Shown piece after piece: positions 38,241 through 51,701 of a DNA stretch of 64,000 nt. The notes below the pieces were generated by a model. The model saw nothing but the letters and a program-made list of their open reading frames with translations, had not been told where the DNA came from and ran no database searches. The DNA is from Enterobacter chengduensis (GTDB taxonomy: Bacteria > Pseudomonadota > Gammaproteobacteria > Enterobacterales > Enterobacteriaceae): contig NZ_CP043318.1 of assembly GCF_001984825.2 (NCBI RefSeq), forward strand, positions 4,526,001 through 4,590,000. Direction: 5' to 3'. The translations under genes and the position numbers were made by a program. Position 1 is the first letter of the stretch; each line of letters starts with the position of its first letter.

Positions 38241-39173
38241 TTAACCAAACTCGCGCAGGCGGTGGGCGATTTTACGGAAGAACGAGTCCTGGCTGGCATC
38301 CCTGTCTTTTTCACCGGTAATCACCACCGTCGCCGTGGTCCCCGCAGGCCACAGGTTGCCCTGCTGTTCATCCAGATGGATGCGCACCGGCACGCGCTGC
38401 GCCAGACGTACCCACTCCAGGTTGGAATCCACCGTCGCCATTCCTTTGGTATCGTTAGAGCTGCTGGAGTTGGTTACCCCTGCCGCGACGCTGTCGACGG
38501 TGCCTTCAATGACGCGGTTACTGCCCAGCGGCGTGATTTCCGCACGATAACCCGGACGCACGCCTTCAAGCTTGGTCTCTTCCATATAGGCGAGCACGTA
38601 GAAGGAGTTCTGCTTAACCAGCGCCACGGCGGTTGAACCACGGGTAATGAACTCCCCGGCATAGACGTTCAGGTTGGTTACCCAACCATCCGACGGGGCG
38701 CGGATCACGGTGCGCTCCAGATCGAGCTTAGCGAGATCGCGCGTGGCTTGCGCTTTCGCCAGCTGGTGCAGCACGGTTTGCAGCACGTTGTTGGACTGGT
38801 CAATCTCTTCACGGGACATGGCCTGAACGCCCAGCTGGTTACGGCGCCCTGCCTCGCGGCGTTTCTCCGCAGCCAGCGCCTGGTAATAGGCCACGTCCGC
38901 TTCCGCCTCTTCCAGCGCTTTCTGGTAACGTGGCTGGTCGATGGTGAACAGGACCTGGTCTTTCTTCACCAGCTGGTTATCGTGGACGTTGACCGCCGTG
39001 ATAAGGCCGGCCACGTCAGGGGCGATTGCCACCACATCGGCGCTGAAGCGTGCATCACGCGTCCACGGCGATTCGGTGTAATAAACCCAGGCGCGGAAAA
39101 TAGCGATGAAGGCGAGGATAACCAGCGCCATGGTGATGGCAGTGCGGGAGATTTTTCTTGTTAGCGTTTTCAC
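38241..39173 (-). CDS. aaeA: AaeA, periplasmic adaptor of the aromatic-acid efflux pump
   Basis: AaeA is the membrane-fusion protein that links AaeB to an outer-membrane channel. The protein has 310 residues when begun at GTG 39173, the E. coli length, with GAGG five bases upstream; a longer frame from a TTG at 39188 has no SD. One N-terminal membrane helix (about 10-30) is followed by the lipoyl/hairpin domain (about 45-190) and beta-barrel. It begins seven bases after aaeX, whose stop region supplies its SD. Confidence 0.95.
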   Translation of the reverse strand: MKTLTRKISRTAITMALVILAFIAIFRAWVYYTESPWTRDARFSADVVAIAPDVAGLITAVNVHDNQLVKKDQVLFTIDQPRYQKALEEAEADVAYYQALAAEKRREAGRRNQLGVQAMSREEIDQSNNVLQTVLHQLAKAQATRDLAKLDLERTVIRAPSDGWVTNLNVYAGEFITRGSTAVALVKQNSFYVLAYMEETKLEGVRPGYRAEITPLGSNRVIEGTVDSVAAGVTNSSSSNDTKGMATVDSNLEWVRLAQRVPVRIHLDEQQGNLWPAGTTATVVITGEKDRDASQDSFFRKIAHRLREFG

Positions 39174-39180
39174 ATCAACC

Positions 39181-39384
39181 TCAGACAAACATGCGCGATA
39201 TCAGGTAAAACAGGCAGCAATACAGCGCGGTATTGAACAATGCAGGGTGCCAGACGAAATCGTAGATCCCGGTAGGGACCAGCACCTTGCGCACCAGCCA
39301 GAAGATCGCCAGTGATAAAAGTAGCTCGAAAAATATCGGTGGGAACGACAGACCGAACACCACGATAACGGGAAACAGACTCAT
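39181..39384 (-). CDS. aaeX: AaeX, small membrane protein of the aae operon
   Basis: The 67-residue DUF1656 protein has two membrane segments (about 5-27 and 45-65). It is the first gene of aaeXAB, as in E. coli, and is expected to be induced with the pump through AaeR. Its exact role is unknown. ATG 39384 has AAGG nearby. Confidence 0.94.
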   Translation of the reverse strand: MSLFPVIVVFGLSFPPIFFELLLSLAIFWLVRKVLVPTGIYDFVWHPALFNTALYCCLFYLISRMFV

Positions 39385-39486
39385 GTTGACCTTGATAAGA
39401 GAGAGTGCAGGCTTCAGAATTTTTTAGCGCGCGCCATCGCAGGAGAGCAAGAAACGCCGGGCGAGAATGGCGCAGCCGTTATGTAA

Positions 39487-39545
39487 TTAATAATATATTA
39501 ACGTAACTGTTATGCTGTTATCTATAATATGTGATCTAAATCACT
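39487..39545. promoter_or_regulatory. aaeX-aaeR control sites: AT-rich dyad and CRP-like box
   Basis: An AT-rich inverted repeat TTAATA-3-TATTAA (39487-39501) fits the LysR T-N11-A pattern and may bind AaeR. A second site, TGTGATCTAAATCACT (39530-39545), matches the CRP consensus well and lies 18 bases before aaeR. Both are inferred from pattern only. Confidence 0.5.
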
Positions 39546-39563
39546 TTTAAGCCAGAGTGAACA

Positions 39564-40490
39564 ATGGAACGTTTAAAACGCATGTCGGTCTTCGCCAAAG
39601 TGGTTGAACTGGGTTCGTTTACCGCCGCGGCACGCCAGCTTCAGATGAGCGTCTCATCCATCAGCCAGACGGTGTCTAAACTGGAAGATGAGCTTCAGGT
39701 CAAGCTGCTCAACCGCAGTACCCGCAGCATTGGGCTGACGGAAGCGGGTAAAATTTACTATCAGGGCTGCCGACGCATGATGCACGAAGTGCAGGACGTC
39801 CACGAACAGCTCTACGCTTTTAACAACACCCCGATCGGCACGCTGCGCATCGGGTGTTCTTCAACTATGGCACAAAATGTGCTCGCTGCCATGACCGCCG
39901 ATATGCTGAAAGAGTACCCCGGGCTGACCGTCAATCTGGTGACGGGTATCCCTGCGCCGGATCTGATTGCTGACGGGCTGGACGTGGTGATCCGCGTCGG
40001 CGCGCTGCAGGATTCCAGCCTGTTCTCGCGTCGACTGGGCAGCATGCCGATGGTCGTCTGCGCCTCAAAGAGCTATCTGGCGCAGTACGGTGTTCCGGAG
40101 AAACCCGCCGATCTTACCAACCACTCGTGGCTGGAATACAGCGTGCGGCCCGACAATGAATTTGAGCTGATTGCCCCGGAGGGGATCTCCACCAGGCTGC
40201 TGCCGGAAGGGCGATTCGTCACCAACGATCCGATGACCATTTCGCGCTGGCTGGTGGCCGGTGCCGGGATCGCCTACGTCCCCCTAATGTGGGTGATCAA
40301 CGAGATCAACAGCGGCGTGCTGGAGATCCTCTTCCCGCGCTACCAGTCCGATCCGCGTCCGGTGTACGCCCTGTATACCGAAAAAGACAAACTCCCTCTC
40401 AAGGTACAGGTGTGTATTAACTATCTGACCGAGTATTTTGTGGACGTGGCGGAGCTGTTTCAGGGAATGCGGGGAAGAAGAAAGGAATAA
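39564..40490 (+). CDS. aaeR: AaeR, LysR-family regulator of aaeXAB
   Basis: AaeR activates aaeXAB in response to aromatic carboxylates. The 308-residue protein (E. coli 309) has the LysR helix-turn-helix at about 5-62 (VVELGSFTAAARQLQMSVSSISQTVSKLE) and a periplasmic-binding-like effector domain at about 92-295. It diverges from aaeX over 179 bases. Confidence 0.95.
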   Translation: MERLKRMSVFAKVVELGSFTAAARQLQMSVSSISQTVSKLEDELQVKLLNRSTRSIGLTEAGKIYYQGCRRMMHEVQDVHEQLYAFNNTPIGTLRIGCSSTMAQNVLAAMTADMLKEYPGLTVNLVTGIPAPDLIADGLDVVIRVGALQDSSLFSRRLGSMPMVVCASKSYLAQYGVPEKPADLTNHSWLEYSVRPDNEFELIAPEGISTRLLPEGRFVTNDPMTISRWLVAGAGIAYVPLMWVINEINSGVLEILFPRYQSDPRPVYALYTEKDKLPLKVQVCINYLTEYFVDVAELFQGMRGRRKE

Positions 40491-40587
40491 TCGATTTATC
40501 CCTGAAAGTATATGAGCGATGAATATTCCCAGGATGAATCACATCCGCATTCTGGAATATCCCCTCATTACTATCAGGAATAGCTAA

Positions 40588-40617
40588 TTGACACTACCGC
40601 CGCCCGCCCATTACTTT
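40588..40617 (+). promoter_or_regulatory. Candidate yagU promoter
   Basis: A perfect -35 TTGACA (40588-40593) is followed after 18 bases by TACTTT (40612-40617). It lies about 90 bases before the yagU ATG. Confidence 0.45.
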
Positions 40618-40709
40618 ATATGCAGTCTGTTCATCAGGCTGTTATTAATTTGTTACTGATATGAATAAAAAAATGTATTTCTCAGGATGACGTTAAACAA
40701 GGAAAAAAA

Positions 40710-41324
40710 ATGAATCTCTTTGAACAAACACCGCCTTCACGCAGGCGCTATGGTCTCGCCGCGTTCATCGGTTTAATTGCAGGGATTGTCTCCGCCTTTG
40801 TCAAATGGGGAGCCGAAGTACCGCTTCCGCCACGCAGCCCCACCGATTTATTCACCGGCGCATGCGGGCCTGAGCAATTAATCAGGGCCGCAAGCCAAAT
40901 TGACTGCTCTCGTAATTTTTTGAACCCTCCCTATGTATTTTTACGCGACTGGCTGGGCGTCGTCGATCCTAACGCGGCGGTTTATACCTTTGCCGGACAT
41001 ATATTTAACTGGGTCGGCGTAACGCATATTATTTTCTCCATCGTCTTCGCCGTAGGCTATTGTGTAGTGGCTGAAGTCTTCCCGAAAATTAAACTCTGGC
41101 AGGGTTTGCTGGCGGGTGCGTTAGCTCAGCTTTTTGTGCATATGATCTCCTTCCCGCTGATGGGGCTGACGCCACCGCTGTTTGAGCTGCCGTGGTATGA
41201 ACACGTCTCAGAGATCGTGGGCCATCTGGTCTGGTTCTGGTCGATCGAAATCATTCGTCGCGACTTGCGTAACCGCATCACCCACGAGCCGGATCCGGAG
41301 ATACCGCTGGGTAACTTACGTTAA
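40710..41324 (+). CDS. yagU: YagU, inner-membrane protein (DUF1440)
   Basis: The 204-residue protein closely follows E. coli YagU ([15 protein letters not shown] at the start, PEIPLGNLR at the end). It has four likely membrane segments (about 15-33, 90-120, 127-150 and 170-190). E. coli YagU is linked to acid resistance; the mechanism is unknown. In K-12 yagU lies far away near 6 minutes, so its place between aaeR and tldD is a lineage difference. It has its own promoter and terminator. Confidence 0.93.
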   Translation: MNLFEQTPPSRRRYGLAAFIGLIAGIVSAFVKWGAEVPLPPRSPTDLFTGACGPEQLIRAASQIDCSRNFLNPPYVFLRDWLGVVDPNAAVYTFAGHIFNWVGVTHIIFSIVFAVGYCVVAEVFPKIKLWQGLLAGALAQLFVHMISFPLMGLTPPLFELPWYEHVSEIVGHLVWFWSIEIIRRDLRNRITHEPDPEIPLGNLR

Positions 41325-41330
41325 AAAAAA

Positions 41331-41358
41331 GGCGCTACATCGGTAGCGCCATTTTTTT
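41331..41358. terminator. Bidirectional terminator between yagU and tldD
   Basis: An eight-base-pair stem GGCGCTAC/GTAGCGCC is flanked by A8 upstream and ATTTTTTT downstream, so it can end both converging genes. Confidence 0.92.
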
Positions 41359-41369
41359 GCATGAACAGG

Positions 41370-42863
<1,494 letters not shown>

Positions 42864-42899
42864 TTATTGAGAGTGAGGCAATTACCTGCCCACGTCAAA

Positions 42900-45800
42900 T
42901 CATTGCTGCGCATCTTTGCGCGGCTGGCGCAGCACCTCGTTAATCTGCGGTTTATCGATCGGACCGGTAATGCGGTAGCGCAGAATGGAGACTTTGCTCC
43001 ACAGCGGCCCCAGCACCTTGCTGGCGGCAAATACCGCCGCACCGACAATCGGGTTCACCACGAAGGCCGCCGCAACGCCCACGCTCGCGGAAATTTCCGG
43101 CGCCACCACGGCTTCCATATCCAGCTCGCGACGCACAAGGTTAACGGAGCCTTTCATGGCGATATCCGCCTCCAGGCCGTCCACCAGCGTGTCATCCGTA
43201 TGCATAACGCCATCTTTGATCCAGGCCGTGGTGCGGATGGAATCATAGTAGAAGCCTTCGCTGAAGGTATCGCTGAAGTCGAAACGCAGCTTGCGCAGCA
43301 ACGCGTCAAAACTCAGCAGGCGCAGGATCTGCCCGGCGCGCCCCGTGCTCACGTCGGCGATTTCACCTTTGCCGAAGCGGGTTTTCAAAATACCGTTCAG
43401 CGAGGCTTCATCAGGCTTCCACGGAGCATCACGCCAGTGAAGATCGTAATCGACGTCAAATGACGAGCCGCGCAGCGGCGTGCTGATCCCAAAGAAATTG
43501 GCTGCCGCATCCAGCTTGTTGCCTTTAATATCGCCCTTCAGGGACGTTCGCTGCTCGCCCGGCTTATTTACCCATTCCCCTGCGGCCGTCATGCGGCCAA
43601 AACCGGTATCAACCAGGCCGCCGGACAGCCTAAGCGTGTTTGCCTGAATGGCGAAATCACCGTCGATACGGCCGTATTTTTGCCCCCACAGCCAGCATTC
43701 CGCACAGCGCAGCTGGAGATCGGGCCAGCCGCTAAAATCGATACGGGAGGTTTGACCCAGCGGCGACGTTGCTGCCGGTTTGTCTTTCCCGCTCGCGGCG
43801 CTTGCCGGGTTGAAGTAGAGGTAGCGGATCGCCGCCTGCCACGGCGCGTGATTGCGCATGGTCAGCGTACCGTTGATCTCTCTGCCCTGAGCCTCCACCT
43901 TCGTGCCGTTAGCGACGGGCTGAGAAATAATACTCAGGTTGTTCCACTGCTGCCCGCCCAGCATCAGCGACGGCGTGCGCACGGTTATGGTTTGCGGGAA
44001 CTGGGCGGTTTCATCCACGTTTTGCCCAACGCCTTTCTGGAACAGCGCCAGCCACTCTGCGCCGTCCATCGGCGGGAGATTTAGCTCAATGCCCGCCTGC
44101 TCCGGCAGCGGCGGCGTGGAGCGGCTATCCGTTGTCCAGATGGCTTTGTCGAGGGTGAGCTTTTTGTTAAGCAGCCAGCGGCTGTTGAAGTGGTTTGTCC
44201 CGCCCGCGCTGCCGGTCAGCGCGAAGCTGTTCAGGTTGCCATCGACGTTCAGCTTGACCGGCAGCGGCTGCCCGGCCTGTTTATCCAGCGGCGCAGGAAG
44301 CTGGCTGCGAAGGTTTTTCAGATCGCCGGTGATGTCGACCTTGTACTGGGCACCCGCGTGGTAGGGCAGATCGATAGCCACTTTCCCCTGCCAGGGGACC
44401 GCCCCCTCCACTGATGCCTCAATCGGCTTCGGCAGGACATCCATCCGCGCTGGCTGCCAGCTACCGTCCAGATTGACGGCCACCTGATAGGCCTTTTCAC
44501 CCTCGGTGGTGGTGAAGTCGATATTTACCGGCTGATTAAACCAGCTGGCGGTCAGCGGCTCGCTCTTGAGATTACCGTTCACAAAGCTGAACTGCCCGCT
44601 GAGGTTTTTGAGGGTGCTCTCAAGGGGTTTGATGAACAGACTGTTGTTCTTCAGACGGACGTCACCTTTGGCGGTGGTCATCTCTCCGTCCAGCGGGATA
44701 TCAAGATGTAAGCGAGCATTCACATCGCCATCAAGCTGGAGCTGCTGAAGCGTCGCGGCCAGCGATTCTTTCAGCGGCGTCTCCTCAAAGTACGGCCCCA
44801 CCGCTTTACCCGGGCCGTTGATATCGGCGTCGATCAGCAGCTTCTCTTTTGAGTAGTCTGGAATGTTGGCCGTCAGGTTGCTGGCCGTCACGCCGCCCAG
44901 CGCCACGCTGTCGGACTTCATCCACAGTCCGTCATTGAGGAAGTTAAGCTCGATATCCAGGTTTTCAAGCGCGGGCCAGCCCGGCTGGAACGCGAAGGTG
45001 GCGTTGTGCAGCGGCACCAGGACCTGGAACTGACCTTCATTATGTTTGTACGGGAAAAGATGCGGATTACCGCCGTAGACCAGCGTGGCGTTATCCGCCT
45101 GACCGCCCTGAATCGCGCCGCTGAGATAGTCGACCAGCGCCTTGCCCATCAGGTTTTCCGGGAAATAGCGCCAGGCCTGAGAGCCGTCATCGGTACTGAT
45201 TCCGGCCAGAATCCCCAGCCACGGCTCGTCGCCTTCAGGCTGCAGGTAGCGGAAGTCGCCGCGCGCGTGCACCGCTTTGGCTTTCACATCGATATGGCGG
45301 CCATCAAGCTGGAAACCCTTATCGTTACGGAGCCAGCTCAGTACCGCGTTGCCCTGTTCGATTTCCAGCGGCGCGCGGAAGACCGTCTCGTAAGGCATTT
45401 TGGCGTTGTGCATATCTACCGTCAGCCTGCCGTTTTCCACGCTGCCTTCCAGCTTGCCGCTAAAGTGCTCCGCCCCCGGCAGCAGCTTCCACTGCTTCCA
45501 GGCAAGATCTTTCCACGTTGCCTGGAAGCGGGTTTTTTCCGTCGCCTGCAGCGGGATATCCAGCGCCAGGGCGTCTATCTGCCCGCTCGGCTGCGTTGCC
45601 AGCCAGATGTCGCCGAGGTCCGGGGAAATCTTTGCCGCCATCGAGCGCAGCCCTTCAATGGCAGCTAAATCGAGATTGCTGGCGCGGATGCGCAGTTCGT
45701 CGCTGCGTTTACTGGCCTTGCCGCCCACGTCCTGCTCCGGCATCCAGGCCAGCGTAAGGGCACCGCGCGGCCACGGCTTGCCGTCCATGGTGATGCGCGT

Positions 45801-46703
45801 ATCCGGAATGGCAAACTGCCAGCCCTCTTTTTCCTGCGTCACGTGCGCGGTGAGGTTATCAACGGAAAGCTGATGCTGCTGTTTTTCGCCTTTCCAGCTT
45901 GCGCCCCCCTGCTTAAGCCAGATATCACCGCTGGCAAATTCACCTTTCGTCAGGGTCAGCCAGCCTTCAAGGCTGAAGCGGGCGGTTTCCAGCTGCATAT
46001 TCTGCTGGATCCAGTCGCCCAGCCACGGCTTCACGTCGACGTCGTCGGCCTGCAGCCAGACTTTGCCGTTGTTTAGCAGGCCGTCATCGTCCCGCAGATC
46101 CATGCGCACCTGCATCACGCCATGCTGGCCGTTCAGGCTTGAGAGGCTCACCTGTCCTTCAGCGCGGTGTCGATTTTTGCCGTTGAGCCAGGTTAGCTGC
46201 GGGATCGCCAGTTCGGCGCGCTGGCCGGAAAGCGTAATAAAGCTCACCTCGCTGTCGCGCAGATCGAAATGATCGAACTGGCGGAGGAAGAGATCGCTGA
46301 AATGGTTCGCTTCCAGTCCCTGACTACTATCACCGCCGGAGATCGGCGTATTGGTCAGAAACTGGAGCTGGTAAAAGGTGAGATCGCGGAACTGCCAGCG
46401 AAAATGCAGCAGGCTTTGCCAGACGTCCAGCGCCAGGGTCACGCGCTTGATGTTGAGGTGGCCACCGTCTTTCAGGCTGGCATTGATATCCCGGACATCG
46501 AGCGTCGGGCCAAAATTCTGCCAGCTAGCGCTAATCTGGCTGACGTTCACCGGCACGCCGGTAGTGGATTCGATTTTCGCCAGCAGCTGCGGACGCCAGC
46601 TGTCCAGATGCGGCAATACGAGGCGTAGCCCGCTCACGAGCAACGCGACAATCACGACCAGCGTTGCCCCTGTAAGCAATAAAATCCCCGGCAATCGCCT
46701 CAC
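42900..46703 (-). CDS. yhdP: YhdP, AsmA-like phospholipid transport protein
   Basis: YhdP is a very long periplasmic bridge protein that moves phospholipids to the outer membrane, partly redundant with TamB and YdbH. The 1267-residue protein (E. coli 1266) has one N-terminal membrane anchor (about 4-24), a chorein-like N-terminal region and a long beta-rich groove, ending in an AsmA C-terminal domain (about 1050-1250). I take GTG 46703 (VRRLPGILLL), which has AAGGAG seven bases upstream, over a longer start at 46730. It lies between rng and tldD. Confidence 0.96.
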   Translation of the reverse strand: MRRLPGILLLTGATLVVIVALLVSGLRLVLPHLDSWRPQLLAKIESTTGVPVNVSQISASWQNFGPTLDVRDINASLKDGGHLNIKRVTLALDVWQSLLHFRWQFRDLTFYQLQFLTNTPISGGDSSQGLEANHFSDLFLRQFDHFDLRDSEVSFITLSGQRAELAIPQLTWLNGKNRHRAEGQVSLSSLNGQHGVMQVRMDLRDDDGLLNNGKVWLQADDVDVKPWLGDWIQQNMQLETARFSLEGWLTLTKGEFASGDIWLKQGGASWKGEKQQHQLSVDNLTAHVTQEKEGWQFAIPDTRITMDGKPWPRGALTLAWMPEQDVGGKASKRSDELRIRASNLDLAAIEGLRSMAAKISPDLGDIWLATQPSGQIDALALDIPLQATEKTRFQATWKDLAWKQWKLLPGAEHFSGKLEGSVENGRLTVDMHNAKMPYETVFRAPLEIEQGNAVLSWLRNDKGFQLDGRHIDVKAKAVHARGDFRYLQPEGDEPWLGILAGISTDDGSQAWRYFPENLMGKALVDYLSGAIQGGQADNATLVYGGNPHLFPYKHNEGQFQVLVPLHNATFAFQPGWPALENLDIELNFLNDGLWMKSDSVALGGVTASNLTANIPDYSKEKLLIDADINGPGKAVGPYFEETPLKESLAATLQQLQLDGDVNARLHLDIPLDGEMTTAKGDVRLKNNSLFIKPLESTLKNLSGQFSFVNGNLKSEPLTASWFNQPVNIDFTTTEGEKAYQVAVNLDGSWQPARMDVLPKPIEASVEGAVPWQGKVAIDLPYHAGAQYKVDITGDLKNLRSQLPAPLDKQAGQPLPVKLNVDGNLNSFALTGSAGGTNHFNSRWLLNKKLTLDKAIWTTDSRSTPPLPEQAGIELNLPPMDGAEWLALFQKGVGQNVDETAQFPQTITVRTPSLMLGGQQWNNLSIISQPVANGTKVEAQGREINGTLTMRNHAPWQAAIRYLYFNPASAASGKDKPAATSPLGQTSRIDFSGWPDLQLRCAECWLWGQKYGRIDGDFAIQANTLRLSGGLVDTGFGRMTAAGEWVNKPGEQRTSLKGDIKGNKLDAAANFFGISTPLRGSSFDVDYDLHWRDAPWKPDEASLNGILKTRFGKGEIADVSTGRAGQILRLLSFDALLRKLRFDFSDTFSEGFYYDSIRTTAWIKDGVMHTDDTLVDGLEADIAMKGSVNLVRRELDMEAVVAPEISASVGVAAAFVVNPIVGAAVFAASKVLGPLWSKVSILRYRITGPIDKPQINEVLRQPRKDAQQ

Positions 46704-46745
46704 GCATCTCTCCTTGTCAGCTTTCGTCACGCAGCGTACTGCGTT

Positions 46746-48215
46746 TTACATCATTACGACGTCAAACTGCTCCTGGTTATAGAGCGGTTCAATCTGTACT
46801 TTTACCTGTTTGCCGACAAAGATTTCCACTTCCGCCAGCGCGTGTGACTCTTCGCCTTTCAGCGCTTCAGCCACCGCAGGGGAAGCATAGACCAGAAAAC
46901 GATCGGAGTCGTAGGCGTGATGAACACGGACGATTTCTCGCATAATTTCGTAGCAGACGGTCTCAACCGTCTTTACCGTTCCGCGTCCATGGCAGGTCGG
47001 GCATTCATTACACAGCACATGCTCAACGCTTTCACGGGTACGCTTACGCGTCATTTCCACCAGCCCCAGCTGTGAGAAGCCGTTGATGCTGGTTTTCACG
47101 CGGTCTTTACTCAGCGCCTGCTCCAGCGAATGCAGCACCCGGCGGCGGTGGTCTTCATTACTCATATCGATGAAGTCGATGATGATAATGCCGCCCAGAT
47201 TGCGCAGACGCAGCTGGCGCGCGATCGCCTGCGTGGCCTCGATGTTGGTGTTGAAGATGGTGTCATCCAGGTTGCGATGGCCGACAAACGCGCCGGTGTT
47301 GATATCGACGGTGGTCATCGCTTCGGTCTGATCGATGATCAGATAGCCGCCTGACTTCAGCTCGACCTTACGCTCCAGCGCGCGCTGGATCTCATTTTCG
47401 ACATCATAGAGATCGAAGATCGGCTGGCGCCCGGTGTAATGCTCCAGCAGGCCCGGCATTTCCGGAATGTATTCAGCGGTAAACTCCAGCAGGGCCTCAT
47501 ACGTCAGGCGAGAGTCCACGCGAATGCGGTCGAGCTGCGCATCGGCAAAGTCGCGCAGCACGCGCTGCGCCAGCGCCAGCTCACCGTAGAGCTGGTAGCG
47601 GGTCTGGTTGCGTTTTTTACGCTCCATCACTTTGGTCCAGACGCGCTTCAGGTAAGCCGCATCCGAGGCCAGATCTTCTTCGCTAATCCCTTCCGCCGCG
47701 GTGCGGATGATAAACCCGCCCTGTTCGTCGCAGTAGGCGCTGACCACTGCCTTCAGACGCTCGCGCTCGCTTTCGCTCTCAATACGCTGTGAGACGCCGA
47801 CGTGCGACGCGCCGGGCATGAAGACCAGATAGCGGGATGGTAAGGTAATGTCGGTGGTCAGACGGGCACCTTTGGTGCCAAGGGGATCTTTCACCACCTG
47901 CACCATCAGATCCTGTCCCTGACGCACCAGCTCGGAAATGTCGCGCACGGCAAACTGCTTTTGCTCTTCGCCCGCGACGCACTCGGTGTGCGGCATGATA
48001 TCGGAGGCGTGTAAAAACGCCGCCTTATCGAGTCCAATATCTACAAAAGCCGCCTGCATACCCGGCAGTACACGACTGACACGACCTTTGTAGATATTGC
48101 CTACTATTCCGCGCCGCGCTTCACGCTCAATATGAATTTCCTGAAGAATGCCACCATCAATATAGGCCACACGGGTTTCCGATGGCGTTACGTTTACCAA
48201 CAATTCAGCCGTCAT
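46746..48215 (-). CDS. rng: Rng, ribonuclease G
   Basis: RNase G is a single-strand endoribonuclease that matures the 16S rRNA 5' end and degrades mRNAs such as adhE. The 489 residues from MTAELLVNV match E. coli. An S1 domain is at about 37-120. The catalytic aspartates lie in [10 protein letters not shown] and [10 protein letters not shown]. The zinc-link cysteines are in [12 protein letters not shown] near 405. It lacks the C-terminal scaffold of RNase E, as expected. The first eleven bases overlap yhdE. Confidence 0.97.
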   Translation of the reverse strand: MTAELLVNVTPSETRVAYIDGGILQEIHIEREARRGIVGNIYKGRVSRVLPGMQAAFVDIGLDKAAFLHASDIMPHTECVAGEEQKQFAVRDISELVRQGQDLMVQVVKDPLGTKGARLTTDITLPSRYLVFMPGASHVGVSQRIESESERERLKAVVSAYCDEQGGFIIRTAAEGISEEDLASDAAYLKRVWTKVMERKKRNQTRYQLYGELALAQRVLRDFADAQLDRIRVDSRLTYEALLEFTAEYIPEMPGLLEHYTGRQPIFDLYDVENEIQRALERKVELKSGGYLIIDQTEAMTTVDINTGAFVGHRNLDDTIFNTNIEATQAIARQLRLRNLGGIIIIDFIDMSNEDHRRRVLHSLEQALSKDRVKTSINGFSQLGLVEMTRKRTRESVEHVLCNECPTCHGRGTVKTVETVCYEIMREIVRVHHAYDSDRFLVYASPAVAEALKGEESHALAEVEIFVGKQVKVQIEPLYNQEQFDVVMM

Positions 48216-48798
48216 AATTATCCCTTCCCTCACGCAGTGAGTTAAAATTGCTCAGCAACTCATACGTTTCCACCAGCGGTAAGCCGACTACGGCGTGATA
48301 GCTGCCATGAATCTTCCTGACAAAACAGCCACCCAGCCCCTGAATACCGTATGCACCTGCTTTATCCATCGGTTCACCGCTGGCAATATACGCGGCGATA
48401 TCGTCGTCGGTAAGTACTCTGAACGTCACTTCTGTCACCACCAGGCAGTCCAGCACGTGCTGGCTGTCAGCCAGCGCGACGGCGGTCATCACCTGATGCG
48501 TTTGTCCGGACATTTTGCGCAGCATGCGCGCCGCATGATCGGCGTCGCGCGGTTTCTCCAGCACTTCACCGTTAAGAATAACGATGGTATCTGCTCCCAG
48601 CACGGGAAGATCGCGAGGCACTAACGCTACGCCAGCCTGCGCTTTTTCGCGCGCCAGTCGAGACACGTACTGTTGAGCACTTTCACCCTCAGCACGTTTT
48701 TCTTCAATGCCGGTCACGATGCGTTCAAAAGAGACCCCGAGCTGCGTCAGGAGTTCCTGGCGGCGCGGGGAGCCGGAAGCGAGATACAAAGACGTCAT
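48205..48798 (-). CDS. yhdE: YhdE (Maf), dTTP/UTP pyrophosphatase
   Basis: YhdE is a house-cleaning nucleotide pyrophosphatase of the Maf family acting on dTTP, UTP and modified forms. The 197 residues equal E. coli length. Visible motifs are [10 protein letters not shown] (8-17), the catalytic Asp in ADTIV (near 70) and KAGAYGIQG. It lies nine bases after mreD and overlaps the rng start by eleven bases, so mreD, yhdE and rng are probably cotranscribed. Confidence 0.96.
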   Translation of the reverse strand: MTSLYLASGSPRRQELLTQLGVSFERIVTGIEEKRAEGESAQQYVSRLAREKAQAGVALVPRDLPVLGADTIVILNGEVLEKPRDADHAARMLRKMSGQTHQVMTAVALADSQHVLDCLVVTEVTFRVLTDDDIAAYIASGEPMDKAGAYGIQGLGGCFVRKIHGSYHAVVGLPLVETYELLSNFNSLREGRDNYDG

Positions 48799-48807
48799 AG
48801 AAACCTT

Positions 48808-50312
<1,505 letters not shown>

Positions 50313-50342
50313 AGGCTATGCGTATTCTCGCGTCAGAGAGAA

Positions 50343-50363
50343 AGGGTAGCAAATTGCTACCCT
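50343..50363 (-). terminator. mreB-mreC intercistronic hairpin (attenuator)
   Basis: An eight-base-pair stem AGGGTAGC/GCTACCCT with a five-base loop lies 12 bases after the mreB stop and is followed leftward by TTTCTCTC. It probably makes mreB more abundant than mreC. Confidence 0.6.
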
Positions 50364-50374
50364 CTCAAACTCGA

Positions 50375-51580
<1,206 letters not shown>

Positions 51581-51701
51581 TCAACAGCAGCATTCCTTAC
51601 TGACCTTTGTAACGCGTTAAAGGTCGTTCACTGGCTTTTTTGCTCGACATACTCAAAGCTACAGGCGCGATATTCTACGTGAAAACAACATAAACGGCAG
51701 G

